Shown: positions 34,128-42,944, numbered from the stretch's first letter. The stretch is 64,000 nucleotides of DNA from Polaromonas sp. (GCF_012927455.1 NZ_JABBPE010000016.1:186001-250000), one strand, 5' to 3'. Notes: generated from the letters alone by a model not told the origin. Numbers and translations: made by a program.

Positions 34128-34475
34128 TCAGTCGGCGGTTTTTGGGTTGCTGCCGTAGGCGTTGTCCTGTGCATCGCCTTCCTTGACGGCCCAGTACAGC
34201 GCAATGATCCAGCCGACCAGCGGTAGCAGCGCAATCAGCAGCCACCAGCCGCTGCGGCCAATGTCATGGAGCCGGCGCACGCCCACCGTGATGCTGGGCA
34301 CCAGATGCGCCAGCGCCACCAGTCCGCCAATCAGGCCCAGCCCGACCAGCGCGTCGAGCAGGCCGGCAACAATGGCAATCGCAAGGTAGACCAGAAAATA
34401 CATCCAGTACTCGGTGCGCCGCGCACGGCCGCTGATGTTGAAATAATTTCTCATCACCTTTAGGTACCAGTTCAT
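34128..34475 (-). CDS. DUF805 family membrane protein
   Basis: A 115-residue inner-membrane protein with an N-terminal NYFNISGRARRTEYWMYFLV block and a later RRLHDIGRSGWWLLIALLP. These are the signatures of DUF805 proteins. Three to four hydrophobic helices are present. AAGGA lies five bases upstream of the ATG. Function unknown. It sits 46 bases after the rsmE stop on the same strand. Confidence 0.9.
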   Translation of the reverse strand: MNWYLKVMRNYFNISGRARRTEYWMYFLVYLAIAIVAGLLDALVGLGLIGGLVALAHLVPSITVGVRRLHDIGRSGWWLLIALLPLVGWIIALYWAVKEGDAQDNAYGSNPKTAD

Positions 34476-34521
34476 GGGGTTCCTTTTGAAATAGGGATTA
34501 TTCAGGCGGCCGGCTGGTGGT

Positions 34522-35292
34522 TCAGGCCGGTGTGATCAGGGTCAGCAGCGCCAGGCAGGCCAGCGGCGCGGTTTCGGCGCGCAGGATGCGCGGGCCCAGC
34601 GTAACGGGAACAAAACCGCTGGCGAGGGCGGCGGCTTCTTCGGCGGCGCTCAGGCCGCCTTCCGGACCACTCAAAAACGTCAATGCGCCGCTGCTGGCAA
34701 CGGCCTGGCTGAGCGGGCGGGTGCCGTCTTGCAGCGACAGCAGCAGCCGCGTACCGGCCCCGCTGGCGGGCGTCTGGCCGGTCTTCAGCCAGTCGGCCAG
34801 GTTGCTGACGTCGTGAATCAGCGGCAGCCGGTTGCGGCCGCATTGCTCGCACGCGGCGGTGGCGGCGGCGCGCCAGTGCGCCAGCTTCTTGTCGGCGCGC
34901 TCGCCTTTGAGGCGCAACACGCTGCGCTCGCTCATCAGGGGCTGGATGCTGGCGGCACCCAGCTCGGTGGCTTTTTCGATCAGCCAGTCCATGCGTTCGT
35001 TGGTCGGCATGACCACCGCCAGATGGATGGCGCGGCCGGCTTCGCGCGCGCTGGCACTGTAGGCACCTACGAGGACCTGGACCTCGCTGCGGCCCATGCG
35101 CTCGACCGTGGCCTCGAATTCGCCTTCGCTGACGGGTTGGCCACTGCCCTGACCATTACCCTGGCCATTGAACAGCGTGAGGGGCGCGCCGGGCTGCAGA
35201 CGCAGCACCTGAACATGGCGCGCGGCCTGCTCGGGCAGGCTGACGGAATGGCCGGGCACCAGGGCCATGTCGGCGTAAAAACGCGGATTCAT
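34522..35292 (-). CDS. rsmE: 16S rRNA (uracil-1498-N3) methyltransferase
   Basis: SPOUT-fold methyltransferase of 256 residues that modifies U1498 of 16S rRNA. An N-terminal PUA-like part begins MNPRFYADMALVPG. Knot-region motifs are FLSGPEGGLSAAEEAAAL and LGPRILRAETAPLACLALL. The mid-protein MPTNERMDWLIEKATELGA is also diagnostic. A repeat of the AT-rich family separates it from amgK upstream. Confidence 0.95.
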   Translation of the reverse strand: MNPRFYADMALVPGHSVSLPEQAARHVQVLRLQPGAPLTLFNGQGNGQGSGQPVSEGEFEATVERMGRSEVQVLVGAYSASAREAGRAIHLAVVMPTNERMDWLIEKATELGAASIQPLMSERSVLRLKGERADKKLAHWRAAATAACEQCGRNRLPLIHDVSNLADWLKTGQTPASGAGTRLLLSLQDGTRPLSQAVASSGALTFLSGPEGGLSAAEEAAALASGFVPVTLGPRILRAETAPLACLALLTLITPA

Positions 35293-35337
35293 GAACGCGG
35301 GCTCATGCGCTCGGCCCGGCTGTAATGGCTTTTTGAA

Positions 35338-35391
35338 AATGCTATTAAATTAATAGCTGCTTGCGCCCGTGGTATATGGGCTAGAGCCGTA
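35338..35391 (-). repeat. AT-rich interspersed repeat, copy 6
   Basis: Reverse orientation: GCTATTAAATTAATAGCTGC, then TTGCGCCCGTGGTATATGGG and CTAGAGCC. It lies between the amgK stop and the rsmE start. Confidence 0.88.
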
Positions 35392-35398
35392 TTTAGCA

Positions 35399-36655
35399 TC
35401 AAAACGTGTAACCCACTCGGGTTTCGTTGCCTTCGATCTGGTCGAGCAGCACCATCAGCGGCCCGAGCTGGCGGTAGCGCGCGGCGGTGTTGCGCGCGTA
35501 CTTGATGAAGCGCGGTGTGTCGGCCAGGTATTTGGGCTTGCCGTCGCGCAACGTCAGGCGCGCAAAAATGCCCAGCACCTTGAGGTGGCGCTGCAGGCCC
35601 ATCCACTCGACGGCACGGTAAAACTCGCCGAAATCATCGCCGACCGGAAGCCCGGCCTTGCGCGCCTTTTGCCAGTAGCGCACGCTGATATCGAGCACGA
35701 AATCTTCTTCCCAGGTCAGGAAGGCGTCGCGCATCAGGCTGGCAATGTCGTAGCTGATCGGGCCGTAGACGGCGTCTTGAAAGTCTAGTACCCCCACGCT
35801 TCCCACTGCGTGTGGTGCGCTGCCCCCCGAGGGGGCCGCCCCGCCTGCAGTCCGGCGAAGCCGGTCCTGCGGCCGGAACTTGGAGGGGTCGGGAGCCGTC
35901 TCCTTTAATCCTGCAGTATGGAAGGCGCCGACCGCCACGGCGCTGCTGCCGCTTTCGCCGGCAGCATTGGACACCATCAAATTGCGGGGCATGAAGTCGC
36001 GGTGCACATAAACGCGCGCGCCGCCCAGCGACTGCAGGTTGCTGGCCTTGATCTGCGTGAACATGGCGTTGAGCTTGTCCAGCAGCCCGCCATCGAGTGC
36101 CAGGCCGCGGTGCTGGGCGACATACCAATCCGGGAACAGGGCCAGTTCGCGCGACAGCAACGCGTCGTCGTAAGGCGGCAGCACGCCGGGGCGCGAGGCG
36201 AGCTGCCAGCGCACCAGGGCATCGACCGCGTCCAGGTAGAGCTCGGTATGGGCGGCGCTGGGCTGGGCGATGGCATCGACGGCAGCCGGCGGCGCGATCA
36301 GGTCGAGCATGGTCTGGTTGCCCAGGTCGCTCAGCAGCATGAAGCCGAGCGACTGGTCCCAGGCCAGCACGCGCGGCGCGTTCAGACCGGCTTGCAGCAT
36401 CAGGCCGGCGACGCGTACGAAAGGCTGGCAGTCTTCTTGGGCCGGTGGTGCGTCCATGATGATGCGGCTGGCTGCGCCGAGGCCTGCAGCGGCGCCAGCA
36501 TCAATCCTGAAATAGCGGCGAAAGCTGGCATCGGCCGAAGCCAGCCGCAGGCTGCCGGTTTGCAGGTCATGCTGGTGCGCCATGTCGGCCAGCCAGCGGT
36601 CAAAGGCACTGGCGCGCGCCGGGTCAGCCCAGACGATGGAAAGAGAAGTGGTCAT
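35399..36655 (-). CDS. amgK: N-acetylmuramate/GlcNAc kinase AmgK-like phosphotransferase with repeat insertion
   Basis: Aminoglycoside-phosphotransferase-fold sugar kinase. AmgK phosphorylates MurNAc or GlcNAc at the anomeric position for peptidoglycan recycling, with MurU as next step. The 418-residue product is about 50 longer than usual. Motifs: FRRYFRIDAG (P-loop analogue), IIMDAPPAQED, the catalytic loop HRDFMPRNLM (His218, Asp220) and the Mg-binding VLDFQDAVYGPISYD. Between the last two, residues about 240-289 include the hairpin element (TAGGAAPSGGSAPHAVGSVG). In relatives these motifs are only a few residues apart. A murU gene is present at 61.0 kb, not adjacent. It is divergent from lptD, the arrangement known for amgK. 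Confidence 0.85.
   Translation of the reverse strand: MTTSLSIVWADPARASAFDRWLADMAHQHDLQTGSLRLASADASFRRYFRIDAGAAAGLGAASRIIMDAPPAQEDCQPFVRVAGLMLQAGLNAPRVLAWDQSLGFMLLSDLGNQTMLDLIAPPAAVDAIAQPSAAHTELYLDAVDALVRWQLASRPGVLPPYDDALLSRELALFPDWYVAQHRGLALDGGLLDKLNAMFTQIKASNLQSLGGARVYVHRDFMPRNLMVSNAAGESGSSAVAVGAFHTAGLKETAPDPSKFRPQDRLRRTAGGAAPSGGSAPHAVGSVGVLDFQDAVYGPISYDIASLMRDAFLTWEEDFVLDISVRYWQKARKAGLPVGDDFGEFYRAVEWMGLQRHLKVLGIFARLTLRDGKPKYLADTPRFIKYARNTAARYRQLGPLMVLLDQIEGNETRVGYTF
35790..35876 (+). repeat. GC-rich three-hairpin element inside amgK
   Basis: Plus-strand orientation, opposite to the host gene. Hairpin 1 is CCACGC with GTGTGG (one G.U pair), hairpin 2 is GCCCCC/GGGGGC with loop CGA, and hairpin 3 is CCGGC/GCCGG with loop GAA and outer stem GCAG/CTGC. 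It is nearly identical to the SulP copy. Confidence 0.92.
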
Positions 36656-36768
36656 GGTTGTCGGGCTGCCGCCGGGGCGGGCGCCTGGCGCTGGTTTGGC
36701 AAGGTGGGGGTGGGATGGATGGTCATGGATAATCGGGCCTGATTTTACAAACGGGTTATCTCATACAA

Positions 36769-39261
36769 ATGATGCGCCGCGCATCCTCCTCGCCTTTTAT
36801 TCTTTCCCCGGTCGCCCTGGCCGTCTGCAGATTGGCATTGCTCGCCATGCTGGGACTGGCCTGCGCCGGGATCGGGCGCGCCCAGGCGCAGGCGGCGCCG
36901 GCTGACACTGCGCCGCTGCCGGGTTCACCGGCGTCCGCAGCTGCAGCCGCACCGGCGGGTCCGGCCCAGCTCAAAGGCTCGGCCCTGCTGGCCGAGCAGC
37001 CCCCCGCTCTGCAGGACAGCCAGCTGCCGACCTTTGTGTTCGGCGACCGGCTCTCGGGACGCCCCGATCTGGAAACCGTGATCGACGGCAACGCCGAGTT
37101 GCGCCGCGGCACGACCTCGCTGCGCGCCGACCGTATTGAGTATTACCAGCCCGATGACCTGATGAAAAGCCGCGGCCATGTGCGCATCAACCGCGCCGGC
37201 AACCGCTTTGAAGGCCCCGAGCTGGAGCTCAGGCTGGACCGCTTTGAAGGCTTTTTCATCGCGCCCCGTTACCGCTTCCTCAGCAATGGCGGGAATGGCC
37301 AGGCCGAGCGCGTTGACTTTGTCGATGACAAGCACTTCACGGCGCGCCGCGTCCGGTACACCACCTGCGAAAGAGACGACGAAGCCAGCTGGAACCCGGC
37401 CTGGGACCTGCGCGCCAGCCGTATCGATTTCGATCTGGACAACGACGTCGGCGTGGCCACTGGCGCGGTCGTGCGCTTCAAGAAGGTGCCGATTCTGGCC
37501 TTTCCCGTCGTCAGTTTTCCGCTCAGCGACAAGCGCAAGTCGGGTCTGCTGCCGCCCACCTTCGGACTGGGCTCCGTCAACGGCGCGGAATACCGGCAGC
37601 CCTATTACTTTGACATTGCGCCCAACCGCGACGCGACCTTCTCACCGGCTATCCTGAGCAAACGCGGCATTGATCTGGCCGGCGAGTTCCGCTACCTGGA
37701 GCCGACCTACAAGGGCGAGCTGCGCGCCAATCTGCTGGCGGCCGACAAGCTGCGCAACCGTGACCGCTGGTCTTACAGCCTGCAGCACAGCGGAGCGATC
37801 GACAGCGGCATACCCGCCGTGGGCGGCTTCGGCCTGGCTCTCAATTTGAACCGCGTCAGCGACAACGACTACTGGCGCGATTTCCCGCTGCCCGTTGTGA
37901 GCGGGCTTTCGTCCTCGCCGCGACTGCTGCCGCAGGACGCCACCCTGTCGTGGGGCAAAGGTTTCTTTTCCTCAACGCTGCGCACGCTGAAGTGGCAAAC
38001 GCTGCAGGATGCGACGTCGCCCATCGTTCCGCCCTACGACCGGCTGCCTCAGTTGACCGCCGCCTACACGCGGGTGGACGCGCCGCTGGCCGGTTTGGGC
38101 AACGGCTTTGACTGGTCGCTTGACAGCGATTTCACGCGGTTTTCCGCCGATAGCGCGCTGACGAACCCGCCGGGCAGCAATCAGCGCAATGGCAACCGCG
38201 CCTTCGGCCGGGCACAGGTCAGCCGCCCCTGGCTCTGGCCGGCCGGCTACATCACGCCGAAAGTGCAGCTGCACGCCACCAGCTACCAATTTGAGTCGCC
38301 GCTGCCCAATGGCGCGAACTCGGCATCGCGCGTGGTGCCAACCTTCAGCCTGGACAGCGGGCTGCAATTCGAGCGCGACGCCAGCCTGTTTGGCCGCAAC
38401 CTGACCCAGACGCTGGAACCACGCGCCTTTTATGTGCGCACGCCGTTTCGCGACCAAAGCCAGCTGCCCAACTACGACTCGGGCGCCAACGACTTCAACT
38501 TTGCCACGGTGTTCACCGAGAACGCCTTTGTCGGCAACGACCGCATTTCAGACGCCAACCTGCTGACGCTGGGCCTGACCTCGCGCCTGCTCGATCCGGC
38601 GACCGGCGCCGAGGCGGTGCGCTTGGGCGTGGCCCAACGCCTGCGCTATGAAGACCAGAAGGTGACCCTGCCCGGCGCCCTGCCGGCGACCGACCGCGTC
38701 AGCGACCTGCTGGTCGGCGCGTCGGTCAACTGGGTGCCACAATGGACTTTTGACAGCACCGTGCAATACAACCCGAAGATCAGGCTGTCCGAACGTGCCT
38801 CCTACGGCGTGCGCTACAACCCCGGCAACTACCGCACCATCAGTGCCGCGATACGCCGCCAGCGCAATGTCAGCGAGCAGGTGGACATCGGCTGGCAGTG
38901 GCCCATTAACGATTTATGGGGCGACAAGGGCCGCGAACTGGGCGCCGGTCAGGGCCAGGGCGGTGGGCGCTACTACAGCGTGGGCCGCCTGAACTACAGC
39001 ACGCTGGAGAAAAAACTGGTCGACGCAGTCATAGGCGTAGAGTACGACGGCTGCTGCTGGATTGGCCGCGTGGTGCTGCAGCGCACACAAAACAGCGGCA
39101 CGAGCGTCGGTGCGGCGACCAGAATTTTGTTCCAGCTCGAACTGGTCGGTTTTTCCCGTGTCGGCGCCAGCCCGCTAGAAACCCTCAAGTCCAACGTTCC
39201 GCGCTACCAATACCTGCGTGACAACATCATTTCCCCCAGCCGCTTCACCACCTATGACTAA
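36769..39261 (+). CDS. lptD: LPS-assembly protein LptD
   Basis: Outer-membrane beta-barrel that inserts lipopolysaccharide into the outer leaflet, with 830 residues. An N-terminal signal peptide (LALLAMLGLACAGIGRAQAQ) is followed by the OstA/jellyroll domain (LRADRIEYYQPDDLMKSRGH) and a long barrel. The C-terminal segment contains VEYDGCCWIGRVVLQRT and ends in the beta-strand-like FQLELVGFSRVG. The cysteine pair near the C-terminus fits known inter-domain disulfides. Two ATGs in a row open the gene. The last eight bases overlap surA. Confidence 0.95.
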   Translation: MMRRASSSPFILSPVALAVCRLALLAMLGLACAGIGRAQAQAAPADTAPLPGSPASAAAAAPAGPAQLKGSALLAEQPPALQDSQLPTFVFGDRLSGRPDLETVIDGNAELRRGTTSLRADRIEYYQPDDLMKSRGHVRINRAGNRFEGPELELRLDRFEGFFIAPRYRFLSNGGNGQAERVDFVDDKHFTARRVRYTTCERDDEASWNPAWDLRASRIDFDLDNDVGVATGAVVRFKKVPILAFPVVSFPLSDKRKSGLLPPTFGLGSVNGAEYRQPYYFDIAPNRDATFSPAILSKRGIDLAGEFRYLEPTYKGELRANLLAADKLRNRDRWSYSLQHSGAIDSGIPAVGGFGLALNLNRVSDNDYWRDFPLPVVSGLSSSPRLLPQDATLSWGKGFFSSTLRTLKWQTLQDATSPIVPPYDRLPQLTAAYTRVDAPLAGLGNGFDWSLDSDFTRFSADSALTNPPGSNQRNGNRAFGRAQVSRPWLWPAGYITPKVQLHATSYQFESPLPNGANSASRVVPTFSLDSGLQFERDASLFGRNLTQTLEPRAFYVRTPFRDQSQLPNYDSGANDFNFATVFTENAFVGNDRISDANLLTLGLTSRLLDPATGAEAVRLGVAQRLRYEDQKVTLPGALPATDRVSDLLVGASVNWVPQWTFDSTVQYNPKIRLSERASYGVRYNPGNYRTISAAIRRQRNVSEQVDIGWQWPINDLWGDKGRELGAGQGQGGGRYYSVGRLNYSTLEKKLVDAVIGVEYDGCCWIGRVVLQRTQNSGTSVGAATRILFQLELVGFSRVGASPLETLKSNVPRYQYLRDNIISPSRFTTYD

Positions 39262-40669
39262 CTACCGCTTTTTTACCCGACCTGTGCCGGCCCGCTCACG
39301 CACCGCCGCGCTGGCGCTGCTGCTTGCGCTACCCCTGCTGGGGGCGCAGGCGCAAGGACTTAAACCGTCCGGCCTGCTGCGGCTGCCTGATGCGGCCGCC
39401 AGCGCGCCTGTGGCGGGGCGCGCCAGCACCGCCACGCAACGGCCGGCTGATTTCATCATCGCCATCGTCAATTCGGAGCCGATCACCAACAACGAACTGC
39501 GCACCAAGCTGATTCGCACCGAGCAGCAGATCCTGCAACAGGGCACTGCGCTGGCGCCGCGCAGCGAACTGGTGCCGCAACTGCTGGAGCGCCTGATCAG
39601 CGACAAGGCGCAGCTGCAAATGGCGCGCAGCTCGGGCGTGCGTGTGGACGAGAACGCGGTGGAAAACGCGGTGCAGGGCGTCGCCCGACAAAACCAGATC
39701 ACGGTGGACGAGTTGCGCCGCCGCCTCAAGGCCGACGGGATTGATTACAACCAGTTCCGCGCTGACTTGCGCGACGAACTGCTGGTCAGCCGCCTGCGCC
39801 AACGCGAGGTCGAGCCCCGCGCGACCGTGAGCGAGCAGGACATCGATCAGTTTTTACGTGACCAGGAAGGCGGCACCGACCTGTCTTCACTGGCCCTCAA
39901 TCTGGCCGAGATTCTGGTGGCGGTACCCGAAAACGCCAAACCGGACCAGGTCGCGGCGCTGCAGGCCAAAGCCCAGCAGGTGCTGGAGCGCGCGCGTGCC
40001 GGCAGCGACTTCGCGGCGCTGGTCACCGAGTTTTCCAGCTCGGCCAGCCGCAGCAACGGCGGGCAGATGGGCTTGCGCGAGGCGGAGCGTTATCCGCCGC
40101 TGTTTGTCGAGGCGACGCAAACACTGCGGGTTGGCGGCTTGGCCGGTCCGGTGCGCAGCGGCGCCGGTTTTCACATCTTGAAGGTGGTCGAAAAAAGGCA
40201 GGCTGGCATGCCTGGCCTGGCGGTCACGCAAAGCCACGCGCGCCACATCCTGTTGCGGCTAACGCCCCAGCTGACGGAAGCCGCCGCTGTCGAGAAACTG
40301 GCTGGCTTCAAAAAGCGAATCGCGGCCGGCCAGGCTGACTTTGCCGCGCTGGCGCGCGAAAACAGCGAGGATGCATCGGCCAAGGAAGGCGGCGATCTGG
40401 GCTGGACCAATCCGGGGGTGTTTGTGCCAGAGTTCGAAAAGGTTATGAACGGCCTGGGCCCCAACCAGATTTCCGACCCGCTGGTATCGCGTTTTGGCGT
40501 GCACCTGGTGCAGTTGCTGGAGCGCCGCGAAACCCAGCTGTCGGCGCGTGACCAGCGCGAGATGGCGCGCGGCGTGCTGCGCGAGAAAAAACAGAATGAA
40601 GCCTATGCGCTGTGGGCGCAGGAAATACGCGGCCGCGCTTATGTGGAAATGCGCGACGCGCCGCAGTAG
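39254..40669 (+). CDS. surA: Periplasmic chaperone/peptidyl-prolyl isomerase SurA
   Basis: Periplasmic chaperone that escorts outer-membrane proteins, including LptD. I start at the ATG at 39254 (MTNYRFFTRPVP), which overlaps the lptD stop; it gives 471 residues and a signal peptide ending in LPLLGAQAQ. The N-terminal SurA domain begins with DFIIAIVNSEPITNNELRTK. Two parvulin domains follow: one around ILVAVPENAKPDQVAALQAK, the second around HARHILLRLTPQLTEAAAVE to GDLGWTNPGVFVPEFEK. The lptD-surA-rsmA order is conserved. The pdxA gene often found before rsmA is absent. Confidence 0.95.
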   Translation: MTNYRFFTRPVPARSRTAALALLLALPLLGAQAQGLKPSGLLRLPDAAASAPVAGRASTATQRPADFIIAIVNSEPITNNELRTKLIRTEQQILQQGTALAPRSELVPQLLERLISDKAQLQMARSSGVRVDENAVENAVQGVARQNQITVDELRRRLKADGIDYNQFRADLRDELLVSRLRQREVEPRATVSEQDIDQFLRDQEGGTDLSSLALNLAEILVAVPENAKPDQVAALQAKAQQVLERARAGSDFAALVTEFSSSASRSNGGQMGLREAERYPPLFVEATQTLRVGGLAGPVRSGAGFHILKVVEKRQAGMPGLAVTQSHARHILLRLTPQLTEAAAVEKLAGFKKRIAAGQADFAALARENSEDASAKEGGDLGWTNPGVFVPEFEKVMNGLGPNQISDPLVSRFGVHLVQLLERRETQLSARDQREMARGVLREKKQNEAYALWAQEIRGRAYVEMRDAPQ

Positions 40670-40673
40670 ATAT

Positions 40674-40860
40674 GGCCCCCACGCTTGTCGCTTCGCGTAC
40701 TGCGCTGCCCCTCGAGGGGGCTGAGGGCCGCGGCTCCGAGCCTGCCGGCGCAGGCTTGGACGGCACGAAGAGCGGTTGCGTCTCGCAGTCGTGCGGCCTG
40801 CAAGGCCTGCGCCTGCGGCCCGGCAAAGCCGGTTCCGCGGCCCCTGCTTGCGAATGCGGG
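40674..40860 (+). repeat. GC-rich hairpin element between surA and rsmA (diverged, with extra insert)
   Basis: It starts GCCCCCACGCTTGTCGCTTC and keeps the hairpin 2 core CCCCTCGAGGGGG. An extra stretch of about 80 bases follows, and it ends with hairpin 3 (CCGGC, AAA, GCCGG; outer GCGG/CCGC). Hairpin 1 has lost two pairs. This is the one intergenic copy and lies in the 241-base surA-rsmA gap; no gene is seen in the gap. Confidence 0.85.
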
Positions 40861-40910
40861 AGCGGGGAAACGCGCGGTCAGTGGTTTCCGGTGATCCCGT
40901 TTTACGCCGC

Positions 40911-41741
40911 ATGAAACACATTCCGCGCAAGCGCTTCGGCCAGCACTTCCTGACGGACCGGGGCATTATTGAGGGCATCGTGCAGGCGATTGCCCCCGAG
41001 GCGGGCCAGGCCATGGTGGAGATCGGTCCCGGTCTGGCGGCGCTGACCCAGCCGCTGGTCGAGCGGCTGGGCCACCTGACCGTCATCGAGCTGGACCGCG
41101 ATCTGGCGCAGCAACTGCGCGCGCACCCGCAGCTCACAGTGATTGAGTCCGATGTGCTCAAGGTGGATTTCGGCCAGTTGGCTCGGGACCTGGGCGGCGC
41201 AGACAGCCCCGCAATCACGGCGCGGGCAGCTGGCAAGCTCAGAGTCGTCGGCAATCTGCCTTACAACATCTCCACGCCCATCCTGTTTCACCTGCTCGAT
41301 GCGGTGGACGTGATTGAAGACCAGCACTTCATGCTGCAAAAGGAAGTGATCGACCGCATGGTGGCGGCACCCTCAACCAGCGACTACGGCCGGCTCAGCG
41401 TGATGCTGCAGTGGCGCTACGTCATGGACAACGTGCTGTTCGTGCCGCCGCAAAGCTTTGACCCCCCGCCGCGCGTGAACAGTGCCATCGTGCGCATGGT
41501 GCCGCGCGCCGCGCCGGCGTCACTGGACGTCAAACTGCTGAGCGAACTGGTGCGGGTGGCCTTCAGCCAGCGCCGCAAGCTGCTGCGCCATACGCTGGGC
41601 CATTGGCTGGAGCAGCATGCGTTTTCCGGTCAGTTTGACGTCAAGCGCCGTGCAGAAGAGGTTCCGGTGGCCGAATATGAGGTGCTGGCGCAGCAGGTAG
41701 CCGCTGGCGCTGCGCCAGTAGGTGAGCCGCTGCAGCTATAG
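40911..41741 (+). CDS. rsmA: 16S rRNA dimethyladenosine transferase
   Basis: KsgA/RsmA dimethylates two adjacent adenines near the 3' end of 16S rRNA. The start is the ATG at 40911 ([16 protein letters not shown]), giving 276 residues; the upstream in-frame sequence is repeat DNA. Motifs: [16 protein letters not shown] for SAM binding and [15 protein letters not shown] for catalysis. The C-terminal domain contains [16 protein letters not shown] ribosome-binding site is not obvious. A repeat and a strong terminator follow. Confidence 0.95.
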   Translation: MKHIPRKRFGQHFLTDRGIIEGIVQAIAPEAGQAMVEIGPGLAALTQPLVERLGHLTVIELDRDLAQQLRAHPQLTVIESDVLKVDFGQLARDLGGADSPAITARAAGKLRVVGNLPYNISTPILFHLLDAVDVIEDQHFMLQKEVIDRMVAAPSTSDYGRLSVMLQWRYVMDNVLFVPPQSFDPPPRVNSAIVRMVPRAAPASLDVKLLSELVRVAFSQRRKLLRHTLGHWLEQHAFSGQFDVKRRAEEVPVAEYEVLAQQVAAGAAPVGEPLQL

Positions 41742-41785
41742 AAAACATAGCTGCTTACGCCTGTAGGACAAGGGTTACGGGCCCA
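41736..41785 (-). repeat. AT-rich interspersed repeat, copy 7
   Basis: Reverse orientation: CTATAGAAAACATAGCTGCT, then TACGCCTGTAGGACAAGGGT. It overlaps the last codons of rsmA and lies just before the terminator. Confidence 0.8.
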
Positions 41786-41792
41786 ATCGACC

Positions 41793-41825
41793 AAAAAAAA
41801 GCCCGCTTAGAAACGGGCTTTTTTT
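41793..41825. terminator. Bidirectional intrinsic terminator after rsmA
   Basis: AAAAAAAA, then AGCCCG/CGGGCT arms around 41800-41819 with an 8-base loop, then TTTTTTT. Good stem and T-tract on both strands; it would stop rsmA transcription and also transcription arriving from the barstar gene. Confidence 0.93.
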
Positions 41826-42030
41826 CTGGCGCAGCGCATTCAGGCTACGGTTGTGGCTGACAGCGCCTAAGCCGCTGCAAGCCAGTAAGCCGCATTGAAC
41901 GGGCTGCTCATGCGCAGCGCTAGCGGCGATATATCTATCAGTTTGTCGGTAGGCATGGGTTCTGCACCTTCTGCGACTACCTGCTGGGCCTCATTCGCCC
42001 GATCCCCTTGGCCGATGTCTGGGGAGCGGG

Positions 42031-42456
42031 CTACAGAAAAGAATAAAAGCATCTGAACGGAATCTTTCGATCCGCCCAGTAGTCCGCGGCATCCCTGAAG
42101 ATGTCCAGCAGTTGCTCGCGCGCTTCTTTGTCAAACTTGGCATGCGCCGGAATCTGTTCAAGCACGACGATAAAGCCGGGCTGCGGGCCTGATTTGTGGA
42201 CCAGGTCCGTCATGCAGTCGTAAAGTGCATCGAAGTTTTTGCCGAAATGTGCCGGGAAGGTGTACTGGGCCGCGATCATGTCCAGAATGTCCTGCTTGCT
42301 CTGGGCATTGCCCAGGTTGGCATACAGGAAATGCTGGTTCAGTTGCGTCGCGGCGTCTTGCAGTTCCTGCACGCGAAAAGCGCGTATCGACTGCACGATG
42401 TTTGACCGAACGCCACGCAACGGCGTTTCCGGGTCCTTACGAAGTGGTGTATCCAT
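42031..42456 (-). CDS. Barstar family RNase inhibitor
   Basis: Cytoplasmic inhibitor of barnase-type RNases. I start at the ATG at 42456 (MDTPLRKDPETPLRG), giving 141 residues; a longer reading to 42594 is unlikely. The barstar fold is recognised by IAAQYTFPAHFGKNFDALYD and the downstream RDAADYWADRKIPFRCFY. Such acidic residues of the inhibitor helix plug the RNase active site. It follows the RNase gene by 53 bases on the same strand. Confidence 0.88.
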   Translation of the reverse strand: MDTPLRKDPETPLRGVRSNIVQSIRAFRVQELQDAATQLNQHFLYANLGNAQSKQDILDMIAAQYTFPAHFGKNFDALYDCMTDLVHKSGPQPGFIVVLEQIPAHAKFDKEAREQLLDIFRDAADYWADRKIPFRCFYSFL

Positions 42457-42509
42457 CTCCGCTACTCTTTCTCTTGGTTCAAAGGTCAAAATAACAACCA
42501 CAATACAAG

Positions 42510-42944
42510 TTAATGAACGATTCTGCGAAAACTCGCATAGTGATCGTCGGTGTAATAACAGACATCGGGTGCGGCCGGTTTCAAGCCGCCACACACAATG
42601 CGCCTGGCACCCCGGCTACGCTCCCCTGGCGTTCTGACGGTGTATTCAAGGTAGTAAGGGCGATTTTTGGCGGGAAGAATTCGTTCCCGGTTGCCAAATA
42701 CCACGCCGTCCTTGTCGTGCCGGAATGGTCCACCCTGGTAAATCAGCGTCATCATGTCGCGCCCTTGCGGAGGTAATTGGGCTGCGGAAACCGAGTCAAC
42801 CGGACCCAGAAAGGACGGCGATCTGGCTTGCACCAAACTGGAGCCTAAACTGGCAAAACCGAACAATCCGACCGAACCGAGCACGCAGGCCAACCGCCCA
42901 GCGGCCACCACCCGATGCCAACGTTCCCAACCCTTGCGCAACAT
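42510..42944 (-). CDS. Secreted barnase-like ribonuclease (RNase N1/T1 family)
   Basis: Guanyl-preferring extracellular or periplasmic RNase, 144 residues. An N-terminal basic and hydrophobic lead (LACVLGSVGLFGFASLGSSL) serves as signal peptide or anchor. The catalytic set is present: Glu100 in YYLEYTVRTPG, Arg in RGARRIVCGG and His135 in YYTDDHYASF. Cys118 and Cys129 could form a disulfide. The gene is paired with the barstar-family inhibitor downstream. Such pairs protect the producer while releasing a toxic or nutritive RNase. Confidence 0.9.
   Translation of the reverse strand: MLRKGWERWHRVVAAGRLACVLGSVGLFGFASLGSSLVQARSPSFLGPVDSVSAAQLPPQGRDMMTLIYQGGPFRHDKDGVVFGNRERILPAKNRPYYLEYTVRTPGERSRGARRIVCGGLKPAAPDVCYYTDDHYASFRRIVH

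Noticed and set aside
41867-42052. 61-codon minus-strand frame after the barstar gene
   Set aside because: It overlaps the barstar end, has no ribosome-binding site and no recognisable features.
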